Source: [Mycoplasma] gypis (GTDB taxonomy: Bacteria > Bacillota_I > Bacilli_A > Mycoplasmatales > Metamycoplasmataceae). Taken from it: a DNA stretch of 64,000 nucleotides. The notes below the pieces were generated by a model that was given only the letters and a program-made list of their open reading frames with translations, searched no databases and was not told where the DNA came from. A program made the position numbers and the translations under genes. The DNA lies in NCBI RefSeq assembly GCF_016924775.1, contig NZ_JAFFTD010000002.1:62001-126000 (forward strand), read 5' to 3'. The first letter of the stretch is position 1, and every line of letters begins with the position of its first letter. Positions 12,550-21,709 of the stretch are shown in pieces.

Positions 12550-12594
12550 AAGAATTATTTTAAATCGTATATTTTTGTCCAATTCAAGTTTTTT

Positions 12595-13785
12595 TTAAAA
12601 AAATAAACAATTAGTAGAATTTAAGAGATTTTGATGGTAAATCATTAGTTTTATCCGTTCAATTCCAAATCTACTAAATGCTTTTTTAATAAATCTTTTT
12701 ACCACAAAACACACTATATGTTCCGTTAATGAACTACCTTTTTTCAAAGTATTCTTTTCAAAAATACCAGATTTATGAGAGTTTACATATCTCTTAAAGG
12801 AGATGATTTTCTTTTGCTTTTCAGCTGGAAGAAGCTTGAATTTTTCATCTTTTAATAGTAAATTGAAAGTATTTTTAAACTCTTGTTCATTACCTTTTTT
12901 GAGCATATTTTCAATTTTAGAGCTTCACAATTCACCATCTTCATCGCAATAAAAAGTATTAAAAACTTTTAAATTACCACCGTTTTTTCTCTTGAAAGCA
13001 TCATTAAATTTATGGAAAAGATGGAACTTATCAAGGTGAAAATTAGCTTTTATTTCTTTTGCTAAGTTCTTAATTCATATCGCTCCGTCACCGTATAAAT
13101 GAAGTTGATTATAACGAATTTTCTTTAATATTTCCTTTAATTTTTTGCTTGATTTTAGTACTATATTTTCATTATTTTTCTTTGTAAAAAGAAGAGTTAT
13201 TTTATCAATTTTATTATCTTCAGAATAGCAAATTAAAGTAATACATCTTATCATTAATTGTTTATTAAAATTGCATGATTTTCGATTGTACGAAACGAAA
13301 CAATCATCTGTCATTATGTCTATTTTTGCATATGATTTTCCGATAATATTATTTAATACCTTAATGTTTTTTTCTTCTAATTTTTCTTGTAATTTCTCTT
13401 TTTTAAGATGATATTTAATGTTTTGAATTGTCGGAAAATAACCAGAAAAAAGAGATATTTTAGAAGAATTTTCGAGATATTGAGCTTTTGCGATTTGCAT
13501 AATTTCAAGACTAAACTTGTTTCTTTTAAGCTTCTTTAGATATTCATCATGGTAATAAATAAAACGATGTTTATTACCATTTTTATCTAAAAAATAGTAC
13601 ATTGTTATGTTGTATTGATAAACACCGTCTTCAAGAATAAGATTTCTTTTCATTGTTTTTTCAACTTTTCAGTGACTAAAAGTAGGATTAGATTTTCGTG
13701 TTATTATTCTAAAATATTCTTCTTTTTGATTTAATGCTTCGATAAAAAGCTGATTTTTTCTACTATAAATTTCATTTGTTTCCAT
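12595..13785 (-). CDS. UPF0236/ISLre2-like DDE transposase (ICE integrase)
   Basis: 396 residues from ATG 13785 once TGA is read as Trp. The motif YGDGAIWIK near residue 233 is the signature of the UPF0236/ISLre2 family, with its Asp the second acidic catalytic residue. An earlier KIDIMTDDCFV (Asp 156-161) fits the first. A His-rich patch (NFHLDKFHLFHKF) follows, as usual in the family. It is the leftmost ICE gene, in the place held by the DDE recombinase (CDS22) in known mycoplasma ICEs, and is the likely enzyme for excision and insertion with 8-bp duplications. The C-terminus is Lys/Arg-rich. Confidence 0.88.
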
Positions 13786-13822
13786 ACTTAAATTTTAAAA
13801 TTAAGTACAAAAAAGTACAAAA

Positions 13823-13847
13823 AAATCACACTTTTTTTGTGTGATTT
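13823..13847. terminator. bidirectional-looking terminator upstream of the transposase gene
   Basis: 9-bp stem AAATCACAC / GTGTGATTT with a 7-base T/A loop. On the minus strand it is followed by a T run, so it would end transcription coming from the gene at 13854-14879 just before the transposase gene. Confidence 0.8.
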
Positions 13848-13853
13848 CATTAT

Positions 13854-14879
13854 TTATAGTGTAAAAATTTGTTCATTTTCTTCTTCTAATGCTTCTTTGT
13901 TTTGTTTTATTTCTCGTTTCGATTCGGAATTTTCTAGTATATTTCGTTCAATCATTTTTGTTTCAAGTTCTTCTTTTAAATATTTTTCGTACATTTTATC
14001 TTGTTGTAGTTCAAATAAAAAATCTATGTATTGTTTAACCTTATCAGCTGGATTCGAAATGACTAAGTCAATTATCTTTTCGTGCTGATAATTGTTCTTT
14101 TCAAGCATTTCAGTATTAATTTCATATATATTTTTTGTGTTATATGTATCGGATATTTTTTTATTAAAACCATGGTAGTTTTTTTCTTTAGAATTTAAAA
14201 GTATTAAAGCTAATTCATCTTTTAATTCTGGAGAACTATTTACTTCATCGTGTATATCAAGTAAATCATTTGTATAAATTTGTTCAAAAAACTTATCTAA
14301 ACTTAAATCATTTACATATCATTTTTTACCAACATCACTCAACTGTTGATATTCCTTAGCACCCTTAAACAAGAAATCAAGTTCCTTGCTTTTTGTTTTA
14401 TTTACTAAATCAGTGTCCCTAAAAATGACATTACTTGTAATCATTTTACCGTTTACTAATCTTAGTTCTTGTAATGTAGTTAAAAAATTGTCACCTAAAA
14501 TTTGCTCACAAAGTTTTTCCATTAGAAGCATACCATTTTCAGTTTTTAAATCACTTATATTTTCGGAATCATTTTTGAAAATTTTCTGAAAATCATTTTT
14601 ATTCATCGCTTGAATATTACTTAAATCAACATAATTCGACTTATTAGTTTTTCAATTTCATATTTCAATTTCATTTTTTTGTGTTTTTCTTTTAACACCT
14701 TTTTTTACTGTACTTCTACAGTTTAAAAAATAAACATTATCACCATTTACAAATACAATAACTGGTCGAACATTGTGATAACTTTGATGTCCAACTATAA
14801 TTTTCCCTTTATTATCATGCGAAACTAAATATATTTTTTGTTTTTTTGCAAACGGTGTTAAACCTCATTTAATTTTCAT
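13854..14879 (-). CDS. ICE cargo protein with PemK/MazF-like N-terminal segment (possible toxin)
   Basis: 341 residues through four TGA Trp codons, from ATG 14879 after AAGGAGAC. Residues 20-60 (SHDNKGKIIVGHQSYHNVRP followed by VIVFVNGDNVYFLNCRS) resemble the strand pattern and xxRPVxVx motif of PemK/MazF/ToxN-fold RNases. The remaining ~280 residues are charged and helical, ending in a Glu/Lys-rich coiled coil. This is much longer than usual toxins of that fold, so a fusion or unrelated function is possible. It has its own terminator downstream and a structured RNA plus terminator upstream, the layout of type III toxin-antitoxin loci. I see no recognisable antitoxin protein beside it. Function is inference only. 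Confidence 0.55.
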
Positions 14880-14895
14880 TTTATTGTCTCCTTTT

Positions 14896-14920
14896 TTTAT
14901 ACTCATATATTAAGTATAAA
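14896..14920. repeat. TATACT...AGTATA inverted repeat ahead of the putative toxin gene
   Basis: TATACT and AGTATA face each other across an AT spacer just upstream of the RBS of the 14879 gene, after the terminator. It could hold a promoter -10 or an operator. Weak evidence only. Confidence 0.3.
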
Positions 14921-14932
14921 ACTTTAAAAAAA

Positions 14933-14963
14933 ATAAAAAAAGTCAAGAACAAAATTCTTGACT
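14933..14963 (-). terminator. rho-independent terminator of the structured RNA
   Basis: Perfect 9-bp stem AGTCAAGAA / TTCTTGACT with a 5-base loop. It is followed on the minus strand by seven T residues. It lies between the structured RNA (15172-14964) and the gene starting at 14879. Confidence 0.88.
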
Positions 14964-15172
14964 AAAAGCAAATTAAATTATTATCTAATGATAAAAATTT
15001 AAATGTGGTGGGTAATCAACTTTTTCTTTTATATAAAATCATTCTGTTCCGTTGTTGTTTAATCAACGCTTCGAACTTGTTTAATTTCTTAAACTTTATA
15101 TAAAAGTGAACACTTCTTATACGAACTCCACCACCCTATCGGATAAGGTTATCCATTTAACTATTAATAGTT
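14964..15172 (-). ncRNA. candidate structured noncoding RNA
   Basis: Read on the minus strand, an extended -10 (TGTTATAAT, 15179-15187) is followed by ~210 bases rich in nested complementarity. Upstream small hairpins include GGATAA/TTATCC. A long-range stem then pairs GTGGTGG with CCACCAC. Inside it, two TTTATATAAA boxes can pair with each other. Within that lie two local hairpins: GTTTAA-GAAA-TTAAAC with a GNRA loop, and GTTC...CGTTG...CAAC...GAAC. The RNA ends at a strong terminator. No ORF is present. It may be an antitoxin RNA, an attenuating leader or an ICE control RNA; I do not recognise a known family. Confidence 0.6.
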
Positions 15173-15178
15173 AACTAT

Positions 15179-15184
15179 ATTATA
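15179..15184 (-). promoter_or_regulatory. extended -10 promoter of the structured RNA
   Basis: Minus-strand TATAAT preceded by TGT (extended -10 element TGn). It is the best promoter match in the left third of the ICE, with a predicted start near 15172. Confidence 0.6.
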
Positions 15185-15220
15185 ACATAAATTGGTTTAA
15201 AAAAGTTTATTTTTAAAAAA

Positions 15221-15345
15221 ATATATCATAAAATGATTGTTTATATCATGAACTATTATACAGTTTTTTAAAATATATCTGGAAAATAGTTATTTTTTAT
15301 TTTTTAAATATCATAAACTAATATTTTATGATATTTTCTGATATA
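15221..15345. repeat. ATATCAT iterons downstream of the parA-RHH pair
   Basis: Copies of (T)ATCAT(A/G) or the inverse ATGATA occur near 15224, 15243, 15308, 15327 and 15338. The same motif recurs at 16366-16490 on the other side of the two genes. Some copies face each other (TATCATAAAATGATTG), giving short palindromes. Arrays like this next to ParA plus an RHH protein usually serve as partition site and operator. Confidence 0.55.
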
Positions 15346-15350
15346 AAAAA

Positions 15351-15578
15351 TTATTTTTTAATTTCGTATTCTCTTAATACTAATTCTATAATTTGTGAAC
15401 GATTAAGTTTTATACTTAAGCTGTCTTGGATTTGTTTTATTTTGGTAATCATTTGTGGACTAATAGTAATAGAAATTTGAACTTTTTTATCATCTTCAAA
15501 TTTTAAACTTTCATTTTTATCTTCCTCTCTAGAAGTTCTCAATAATTTTTCTTGTAGTTTTGTATTTATATTAGACAT
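15351..15578 (-). CDS. ribbon-helix-helix DNA-binding protein, partner of ParA
   Basis: 75 residues. After a charged N-terminal tail, KKVQISITISPQMITKIKQI gives the beta strand and first helix of a CopG/MetJ-type RHH fold, and LNRSQIIELVLREYEIKK the second helix. RBS AAGGAGC overlaps the parA stop codon, so the two are co-translated. Small RHH proteins following a ParA act as centromere-binding protein and autorepressor in plasmid type Ib partition; the flanking ATATCAT motifs are its likely sites. Confidence 0.8.
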   Translation of the reverse strand: MSNINTKLQEKLLRTSREEDKNESLKFEDDKKVQISITISPQMITKIKQIQDSLSIKLNRSQIIELVLREYEIKK

Positions 15579-15590
15579 AATATGCTCCTT

Positions 15591-16361
15591 TTAAATGTTT
15601 AAAGATTTATATAAATTAATAAAATCTTCTTTTAAGGGGTGATTTCTTTTACATGCTAAAAAAGGTTTAAAGTATAAAGTGTTAAACTTTTCTGGAATTG
15701 ATGAATTCTTTATAAAAATGTCTGATACTTTTATGTTTGTTCATCTTTGCTGTATTTGTTTTCTTAATTCTTGGTGCAGTTTTGTTTTCATGTTTGTAAA
15801 AACGGGAACTAGTGTTTTGATATTTAAATTTTTATTAACTTTTTGTGCTTCTTTAATGAAATTAATGGTGTTATTAATACCAGAAAGTGATGTTCATCCA
15901 AATGAAAAGGGAATAATAACATGCTCAGTAGCTCATAATACACTTGATAGTAAGTTGTTTAATTTATTAGCTGTATCAACAATAATGTAATCATAGTATT
16001 CATCTTTTACTATTTGTTGAATTAATTCTGAAGGAATTAAAAAAGGAACTTTTAATTCAAGATTTTCTGATGCTTTTTCATCGAAAAATTCTAGTTCTTT
16101 AGAACATGTAATAATATCAATGTTTTCCTTATTAATAATTGCTTCTTTATAATTAATATTTTTAAATAAAACATCATTTAAAGTGTATTTAGCTTCTTCT
16201 ATATCAAATTCTAATGCAATGTTATTTTGGGGATCGGTATCGATTATTAAAACTTTATAATCTAATTGCGATAAATATATTGCATGGTTACTTGCTAGTG
16301 TTGTTTTTAAAACACCACCCTTATTGTTTAAATAAGTAATAATTTTAGTTTTCATAATCAT
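15591..16361 (-). CDS. parA: ParA-family partition ATPase
   Basis: 256 residues through four TGA Trp codons. The deviant Walker A is NNKGGVLKTTLASN (Lys14 and Lys19), followed by the Walker A' segment IIDTDPQNN and the switch-II-like YIIVDTANKLNN. Length and lack of an N-terminal DNA-binding domain fit the small (type Ib) ParA group. A ParA is a regular component of mycoplasma ICEs and may stabilise or segregate the excised circle. The start may be Met1 or Met3 (MIMKTK). Confidence 0.92.
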
Positions 16362-16365
16362 ATTA

Positions 16366-16490
16366 TATCATGTTATATCATTTTATAATATAATATATCA
16401 TAAGAAAGAAAATAAAATATGTCTATATATAAGGTATTTTTTATATTCCTTAATATTATAAACAATCATTTAATGATATTTTATGATATT
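16366..16490. repeat. ATATCAT iterons upstream of parA
   Basis: Three direct TATCAT copies within 35 bases (16366, 16376, 16396), then two inverse ATGATA copies about 10 bases apart near 16474-16489. Spacing close to one helical turn suggests cooperative binding by the RHH protein. Probable operator/centromere. Confidence 0.55.
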
Positions 16491-16586
16491 TTAAATCATA
16501 ATTTACTTTGCTTATCTTTGCTTAAATAAATACATAAGAAAGTTTTGTTTTATTATGTTTTTTTGCGCTAAAGTGATTGTAAAACA

Positions 16587-16622
16587 TAAAAAAATGTGCA
16601 TTTGCTATAAACAAACGCACAT
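16587..16622 (-). terminator. minus-strand terminator upstream of parA
   Basis: Stem ATGTGC...GCACAT extended by TTTG/CAAA across one mismatch, with seven T residues following on the minus strand. It would stop readthrough arriving leftwards into the parA region. Confidence 0.6.
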
Positions 16623-16892
16623 ATAAACAATATTAGTCTCAACAGTTTTTAAATTCTAACAGTATATAAAGGAATTAAAAATATAGACAAATAATTTTTT
16701 TGGATTTTGATATTTAAAAACGATAAAAATAATCATTCAAATTTGAGTTAAATACACTGTTAAAAAGTTTATGGTGTAACTTACACCTAAATGTATTATA
16801 ACATAAAATTTTATAAATAAAATTTTAAATTGGTATTTTTTTCTTTTTAGGTGATATAATTAAAACATAGCAAGTATTAGTGAGGGACAAAA

Positions 16893-18281
16893 ATGAAAAA
16901 AAATCACAAATTTTTATTTAAATCAATGTTATTCTTAGCTGGTGTTTCTTGTATATCTTTACCTTTTGTATCGATGTCATGCAAGAATACTGAAAAAGAA
17001 AAACAAGAATATAAAAAATCGTTTGTTAGTTTTTGAGAAAAACAAGTTGTTCAAGCATTTAATGAAAACAATTCTTTTTATGAACAAAACAAACAACAAC
17101 TACAAAACAAAAAGCTAAAAGGTTATTTAGAACAATTAAAGTCAAAAATAGATAGTTATGTAAATGATTGAAACGAAATGAAAAACGAAGAATTGAAGTC
17201 GAAATCTAGTAATTTTAACTTTCAAAAAATAACTAACTTTTCTAATAATGTAAAAAATGTAACTGATAAATTCCAACAACTAGTAAACCTTTCAAAAGAT
17301 ATAGTAGATACTAGCGACTTTTATGAACAACACTATTCTAAACTCCTTAATAACGACTTAAAAAAATACTACAAAAGATTTTCAGAAGAAATTGAAAAAT
17401 ATATAAATAGTTTTTTTGAATATAAAGTAAATCAAACCAATGATGTTTCTTCATGAAGTAACAATTGAAACGACAAAGAAAGTATAAAAACTTTTTATAA
17501 AGATATTACTGAATGAACAAACGATTATAAAAGTGATAGTTGACTAGTGTTTGATACAAAAGACAGTTTTAATGCAGATAACTACAACAAAATTACCCCT
17601 TATATTGAAGTTGAGAAAAATAAATTTGGTATTTTCAAATTTGACTATGTAAATGAATATATGTTCAAAAAATTAGCTAATGTTTTAAACATAACTGATA
17701 AAGAACTTCGTCAAGATTTTACAGATGAAGAACTAAAACAAACCGAAGCTAATATGCACCTTTATTATGATATTGTTAAAAAATATATACCACAATTAAT
17801 CAACAAAAACTGAAGTACTCAGCAAAAAGCACTTGCATTGTCAAAATTTTTAATGGTTAAAAATAATTACAATACAACAAATTACAAAAAAAATTACCAC
17901 TTTTTAGGTATGAAAGAAAATGAATTTTCAGAATTTAACTGTCAAGGTATTAGCGAATTTTTATACATTGCTTTTGATATTTTAGGTTATCAAGATATTT
18001 ATTTAAATAACCACTACTACAAAGTAAAAGACAACAGTTATTTAGAACACATTAATTTTTCAATTAAAGAAAATGATGTTGATTATGTTGTTGACACTAC
18101 TTTTGGAGATAGAATGGACAACTGAGATAATAATTGAATTTGAAAAGATAACAATAATTGAAATTCTTATGAAACAAATAAACAGACTTTTAAAGAAAGT
18201 GTTTTTGCACCGAAAACACAATGAATGCAATTACACAATTTTTACTGAAAAAGTGATGTAACTAGAATTGAAAGAAAATAA
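16893..18281 (+). CDS. lipoprotein with transglutaminase-like Cys-His-Asp domain (ICE cargo)
   Basis: 462 residues, the only well-supported ICE gene on the plus strand. N-terminal signal peptide with lipobox VSMSC, so lipid-anchored outside the cell. A helical middle part rich in TGA Trp codons precedes a C-terminal domain. In it FNCQGISEFLYIAFDILGYQ (Cys350), HINFSI (His386) and YVVDTTFGD (Asp401) have the order and spacing of the transglutaminase/cysteine-protease core. Reaction and substrate are unknown: protease, amidase or cross-linker are all possible. It has its own terminator and weak RBS (GAGGGACA). Opposite orientation to the conjugation genes suggests independent regulation and accessory cargo. 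Confidence 0.8.
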
Positions 18282-18305
18282 TACCACTTTATGTGGTATT
18301 TTTAT
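18280..18305 (+). terminator. terminator of the transglutaminase-like lipoprotein gene
   Basis: Perfect 8-bp stem AATACCAC / GTGGTATT with a 5-base loop, then TTTTTAT, beginning at the stop codon. Confidence 0.88.
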
Positions 18306-18316
18306 TTACAATATTT

Positions 18317-18346
18317 AAAAGAAAAGCACGGTTATTAAACCGTACT
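18317..18346 (-). terminator. terminator of the coiled-coil protein gene
   Basis: On the minus strand AGTACGG pairs with CCGTGCT (one G-T pair), followed by TTTCTTTT. It lies 12 bases after the stop of the 18359 gene, back to back with the plus-strand terminator. Confidence 0.85.
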
Positions 18347-18358
18347 AAAAATTTTGTT

Positions 18359-20878
18359 TTATCTTTCTCAACTTCAAACATTTTGCTCTGGACGTTTAGT
18401 ATGACTTGCGTGACTTATTCCACCAGATGTAGCATCGGTGTGCTTGAATGTGTATTTTCAAAAATCACCGTCAATGTTTGTTAATGATATTGTATTACCC
18501 TTTATTGTCGGTATTATATTATCGTTTCAATTATAATGTGCTTTTTGTTTATAAGTAATTTTATAACCTTTTGTTATATCTTCTCTTGTGTTTTCATATA
18601 AAAATATTTCTTTATAAGCTTTTTTAATATTTGTAACCAATTCTTGCAGTTTATTTAATTCTAAATTTTTACCTAAAAGTTCATTAAATTTAGCTAAAAC
18701 TTTTTCATTTACTAAATCTTTATTTAAGAAAGATAAAGTTTTATCATTAAACATTTTTGAATTACCGTTGTTTAATGTTTCAAAAGGACTTTGTATTAAA
18801 TTATTATCACTATTGTTATAAACTCTTAGTCACTCATCATTTGAAAATTTAGAAAGTCCATATAAGTTTTTTAGATATTTTATGATATTTTCAGCAAAAG
18901 TATTATCCATTTCGTTCATTTTTGCAGAAAATTCTTTTACATTTTCTAATTCTGTTTTTATTTTACCGGTATTAACATTTGCTAATTTTAGTTGTTTGGT
19001 TAATTTATCAATTTCAGCATCTTTAGTTTTAATTTCACTGTCTTTAGATTTAATTTGTTCATTTAAACTACTAATTGTTTGTTCTTTTTCGTCAATTTCT
19101 TGTTCTAATCTTTGATTTTCTCTATTTTTTTCTTCAATTTCATTATCTTTTTGCGAGTTTTGTTCTTGTAACTGTTTAACTTGTTCTTTTAATTCTGTTA
19201 CTTCTCTTTGTTTTTCATCGTACATGCTTTGTAATTGTTGAATTCTTGCATTTTTTGATTGTTCATTATCTTTATTATTTCTTTTAGCTTCTTCTAATTC
19301 TCTTTTTAATCTTTGAATTTCAGCTTCTTTACTACTTATTTCTTGATTTTTATTTCTTAAATCAGCTTCTAAGCTGCTTTTTTCTCTTTGAGCATCGCTT
19401 AATTGTTGTTCTAATGTTGCTTTTTGTTCTTTTGTTTCTTTTAATTGTTGTTCTAACGATGATTTTTGTGTTTCTAATTGTTTGATTTCTTCAACTTTTT
19501 GTTTAAAGTTGGTATCTAATTGTTCATAATTTGTATTTAATTCTTGATAATCTCTTTGTTTTTGTTCTAATTCACTATTTAAAGAACCAATTTGTTCTTC
19601 GTTTTGTCTTATTTGATTATCCTTAGTTTCAATTTCGTTATCCTTTTGTCTAATTTTTTCTCATAAGTTTTGAACAATTGAACCTTCTTTTGCATTTTTA
19701 CCATCTTCACCAAAAACGAAGTCGATATCATCACTACCCACCAATTGCATTAATTTTTCTTTTGCTTGCTGAATTGTGTTGTCTTTTGTGTCATTATTTT
19801 GGTTAAGTTTTTCAATAAATTCTACAAAAATATCTTTGTTGTAAGAATTTGCATCATTATTAGCATTTTTAAAGTTATTAAACACATTTAATAATTTTTC
19901 GTTTTCTTCATTGTTTAAATTCTTGCTTTCATCAAAAAGTTTTGCAATCAATTCTTCATCTGTTAATTGTTTGTAATTATTAACAATACTTAGTTTTTCG
20001 TTAAGAACATTACCGTTATCCATGTTTTCTAACAATCACTTTTGTTCAGTTTTGTTTTCTAATTCTGGATATATTTTTTCATCATCAGTTGCTGATGCAA
20101 TATTTTTTCAAACACTAAAATCATTTGCTTTATCGTTCATTAATTGAATTTCATATTTAATTCTTTCAATATATTTATTAATTAAATCTGCTTTTTGATT
20201 ATTTAATAAATCAATTTCTTTTTGTTTTGCTTTATTATCTTTTTCTAGTTTATTAATACTATCTTGCTTTTGTTTAATTTCAGCTTCTTTTTCTTTAATT
20301 AAGTTTAAAGCTTTTTGATAATCCTTAGTTAAATTAGCTAATTTAAGTTCAAGTTGATTTTGAATTTTTTTATGTTCGTTATATTCTCTAATTAATTGAA
20401 TTCTTAAATCTTGAACACGACTTTCTAATAAATTTTTTTGTTCATTTAAATCATCGTATTTGTTTTGTAAAGCATTGTAATTTTCATGTGCTTTTTGGAT
20501 TTCTTCTTCTAATTCTTTTTGTTTTTGTCTTAACTCTTCAATTAGTTTAGCATCACGATTATTTTGCTCTAATGCTAATCTTAATTCCTCATCAACATCA
20601 GCTTTTGCTTTTAATAATTGTTCATGTTCTAATTGTAGTCTTGTTAAGTTGTCTTGAGTTTTTAATAAAGCTTCTGTTACACTATCGTTTTCACTTTTCA
20701 ATTCAACAATTTTTGTATATTGTAAACTGTTTTTATAAATATATTTTTCTTTTGCTTGACAGTTTTTTACCAAAAGTGGTATTAAAACTGCGCAAGTCAC
20801 ACCAGCTCCTAGTGTTAATCCTAAAAATATTTTTTTAGCTTTTTTTGTTTCTTTTTGTTTATTTTCTTTATTTTTCAT
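18359..20878 (-). CDS. membrane-anchored long coiled-coil ICE protein
   Basis: 839 residues in one frame through several TGA Trp codons; start ATG 20878 with AAGGAGAAA. A Lys-rich N-terminus precedes one membrane segment (about residues 18-38). Residues ~60-255 and ~410-680 are almost unbroken Glu/Lys/Gln/Leu heptads (ELRQKQKELEEEIQKAH, KDSEIKTKDAEIDKLTKQ), separated by an Asn/Asp-rich linker. The last ~70 residues (ending PEQNVWSWER) are globular. Long SMC-like coiled coils anchored in the membrane could bridge cells or form a stalk; this is inference. The segment between residues 575 and 620 has near-repeats (IEEKNREN, EIKTKDAE) typical of slipped-strand variation. Confidence 0.85.
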
Positions 20879-21293
20879 ATTTTCTCCTTGTATTTTCTTT
20901 TTTTTATTTTTATAATTTTTTTTATGTATAAATTAACACAATTTTTTGTCGTTTCTACCCTTTCATTTTGAGTCCCATTAACAATAATTGTTTTTTTGTT
21001 TTTTTTAACAATATTTCTTAAAAAAATTAATTTTTATTGAGAAAAAGTTTTTAATCTTCTAAAAAAGAAAATAAAAAACTTTATTATTTGTAATCTTTTT
21101 TGATTATTTTTTTGTATTCTTATTTATATTTTTGAAAGTATTGTTGTTAAAAATTTTTCGAATAGTATTAAAGATTTTTACAATTTAATAATTGAAAAAT
21201 TAATAGATACACTAAAAATGAAAATTATTACTATTTTAGTATTTAATTTTTTTTCATTATCAGTCACCGTTATTATGATTATTAAATGAATTG
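20879..21293. other. 415-base gap with AT-rich DNA and a possible small plus-strand ORF
   Basis: It contains the RBS of the 20878 gene. On the plus strand a frame from TTG 20996 to TAG 21322 would encode 108 residues with two membrane segments, but it has no RBS or ATG. No strong terminator is visible on the minus strand. The 20878 gene may have its own promoter here. Confidence 0.4.
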
Positions 21294-21322
21294 TTAATAA
21301 AAATATAGAGCATGAATTTTAG
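20996..21322 (+). CDS. doubtful small two-TM protein on the opposite strand
   Basis: The frame is open through TGA codons from TTG 20996 to TAG 21320-21322 and encodes hydrophobic segments around residues 28-42 and 78-98. Against it: no Shine-Dalgarno sequence, no ATG, location in an AT-rich gap, and convergence with the minus-strand gene ending at 21294. It could equally be chance. Confidence 0.2.
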
Positions 21323-21707
21323 TAATTAAGCAAATTATTATAAGAATAAAAGTTGTGATTTGCACAATGTGAAGTAAACTTTTAAGACAAATTTTTTGTG
21401 TTTTATTATATTGAATATTTATTTGTTCGAATGCATCTAGTCCATTAATGAATAAAAATACAAACCATAGAAAAAAACAAAAAATATACAAAATTATGTT
21501 CAATGTATTTTCAAATAGATTAATATATGACATTAAAAGAACACTTGTTATGTTAATTGTTACAAAGCATGTTTTCTTTTCTAAAAACATAATTTTTGCT
21601 TTACTATCTTTTATTGTCCTAAACTGTTTAATTGACATAATTAAATAAACTGTTAAAAGCAATGTGTTCAACAAAAGCACTGATATTGTTATAAAAATTA
21701 ACATCAT
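21294..21707 (-). CDS. small four-helix ICE membrane protein
   Basis: 137 residues starting MMLIFITISVLLLNTLLL, 2 bases after the preceding stop, with GAGAAAGG as RBS. A longer start at 21740 would overlap the upstream gene and lacks an RBS. Four hydrophobic segments (about 3-24, 46-62, 68-88, 115-135) with short loops. No known family recognised; an accessory of the conjugation channel is likely from the operon context. Confidence 0.65.
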   Translation of the reverse strand: MMLIFITISVLLLNTLLLTVYLIMSIKQFRTIKDSKAKIMFLEKKTCFVTINITSVLLMSYINLFENTLNIILYIFCFFLWFVFLFINGLDAFEQINIQYNKTQKICLKSLLHIVQITTFILIIICLITKIHALYFY

Positions 21708-21709
21708 TT

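Larger units (their letters stand above)
12304..12584. repeat. dispersed GTCCAA/TTGGAC motifs
   Basis: At least six copies of GTCCA(A) in either orientation occur within 280 bases: near 12308, 12391, 12461 and 12471 (a hairpin pair, GTCCA and TGGAC), 12501 and 12577. Most are flanked by A or T runs (GTCCAAAA, TTTTTTGGAC). They interleave with two perfect palindromes, which suggests a protein-binding array near the element's end. Confidence 0.55.
11882..12594. other. noncoding left end of the ICE
   Basis: About 710 bases with no convincing reading frame. It lies between the terminal repeat and the 3' end of the transposase gene. Besides the listed palindromes and GTCCAA motifs it contains short hairpins: GTTCTTACGAGAAC near 12250 and interleaved TACC/GGTA repeats near 12176-12196. 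Such a region would suit transposase binding, an origin of transfer or small RNA production; the sequence alone does not decide. Confidence 0.6.
16362..16892. other. intergenic region between divergent parA and lipoprotein genes
   Basis: About 530 bases without a convincing gene. It holds ATATCAT motifs close to parA (16366, 16376, 16396, and inverse copies at 16474 and 16483), a hairpin at 16594-16622 and an AT-rich stretch before the lipoprotein gene. Both divergent promoters must lie here. Confidence 0.6.

Noticed and set aside
18073-18261. 62-codon frame inside the transglutaminase-like gene
   Set aside because: A shadow frame overlapping the catalytic domain of the longer gene, without RBS.
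20996-21322. Small plus-strand two-TM ORF
   Set aside because: Listed only as doubtful: no RBS, no ATG, low-complexity AT-rich DNA. Hydrophobicity alone is expected from T-rich sequence.
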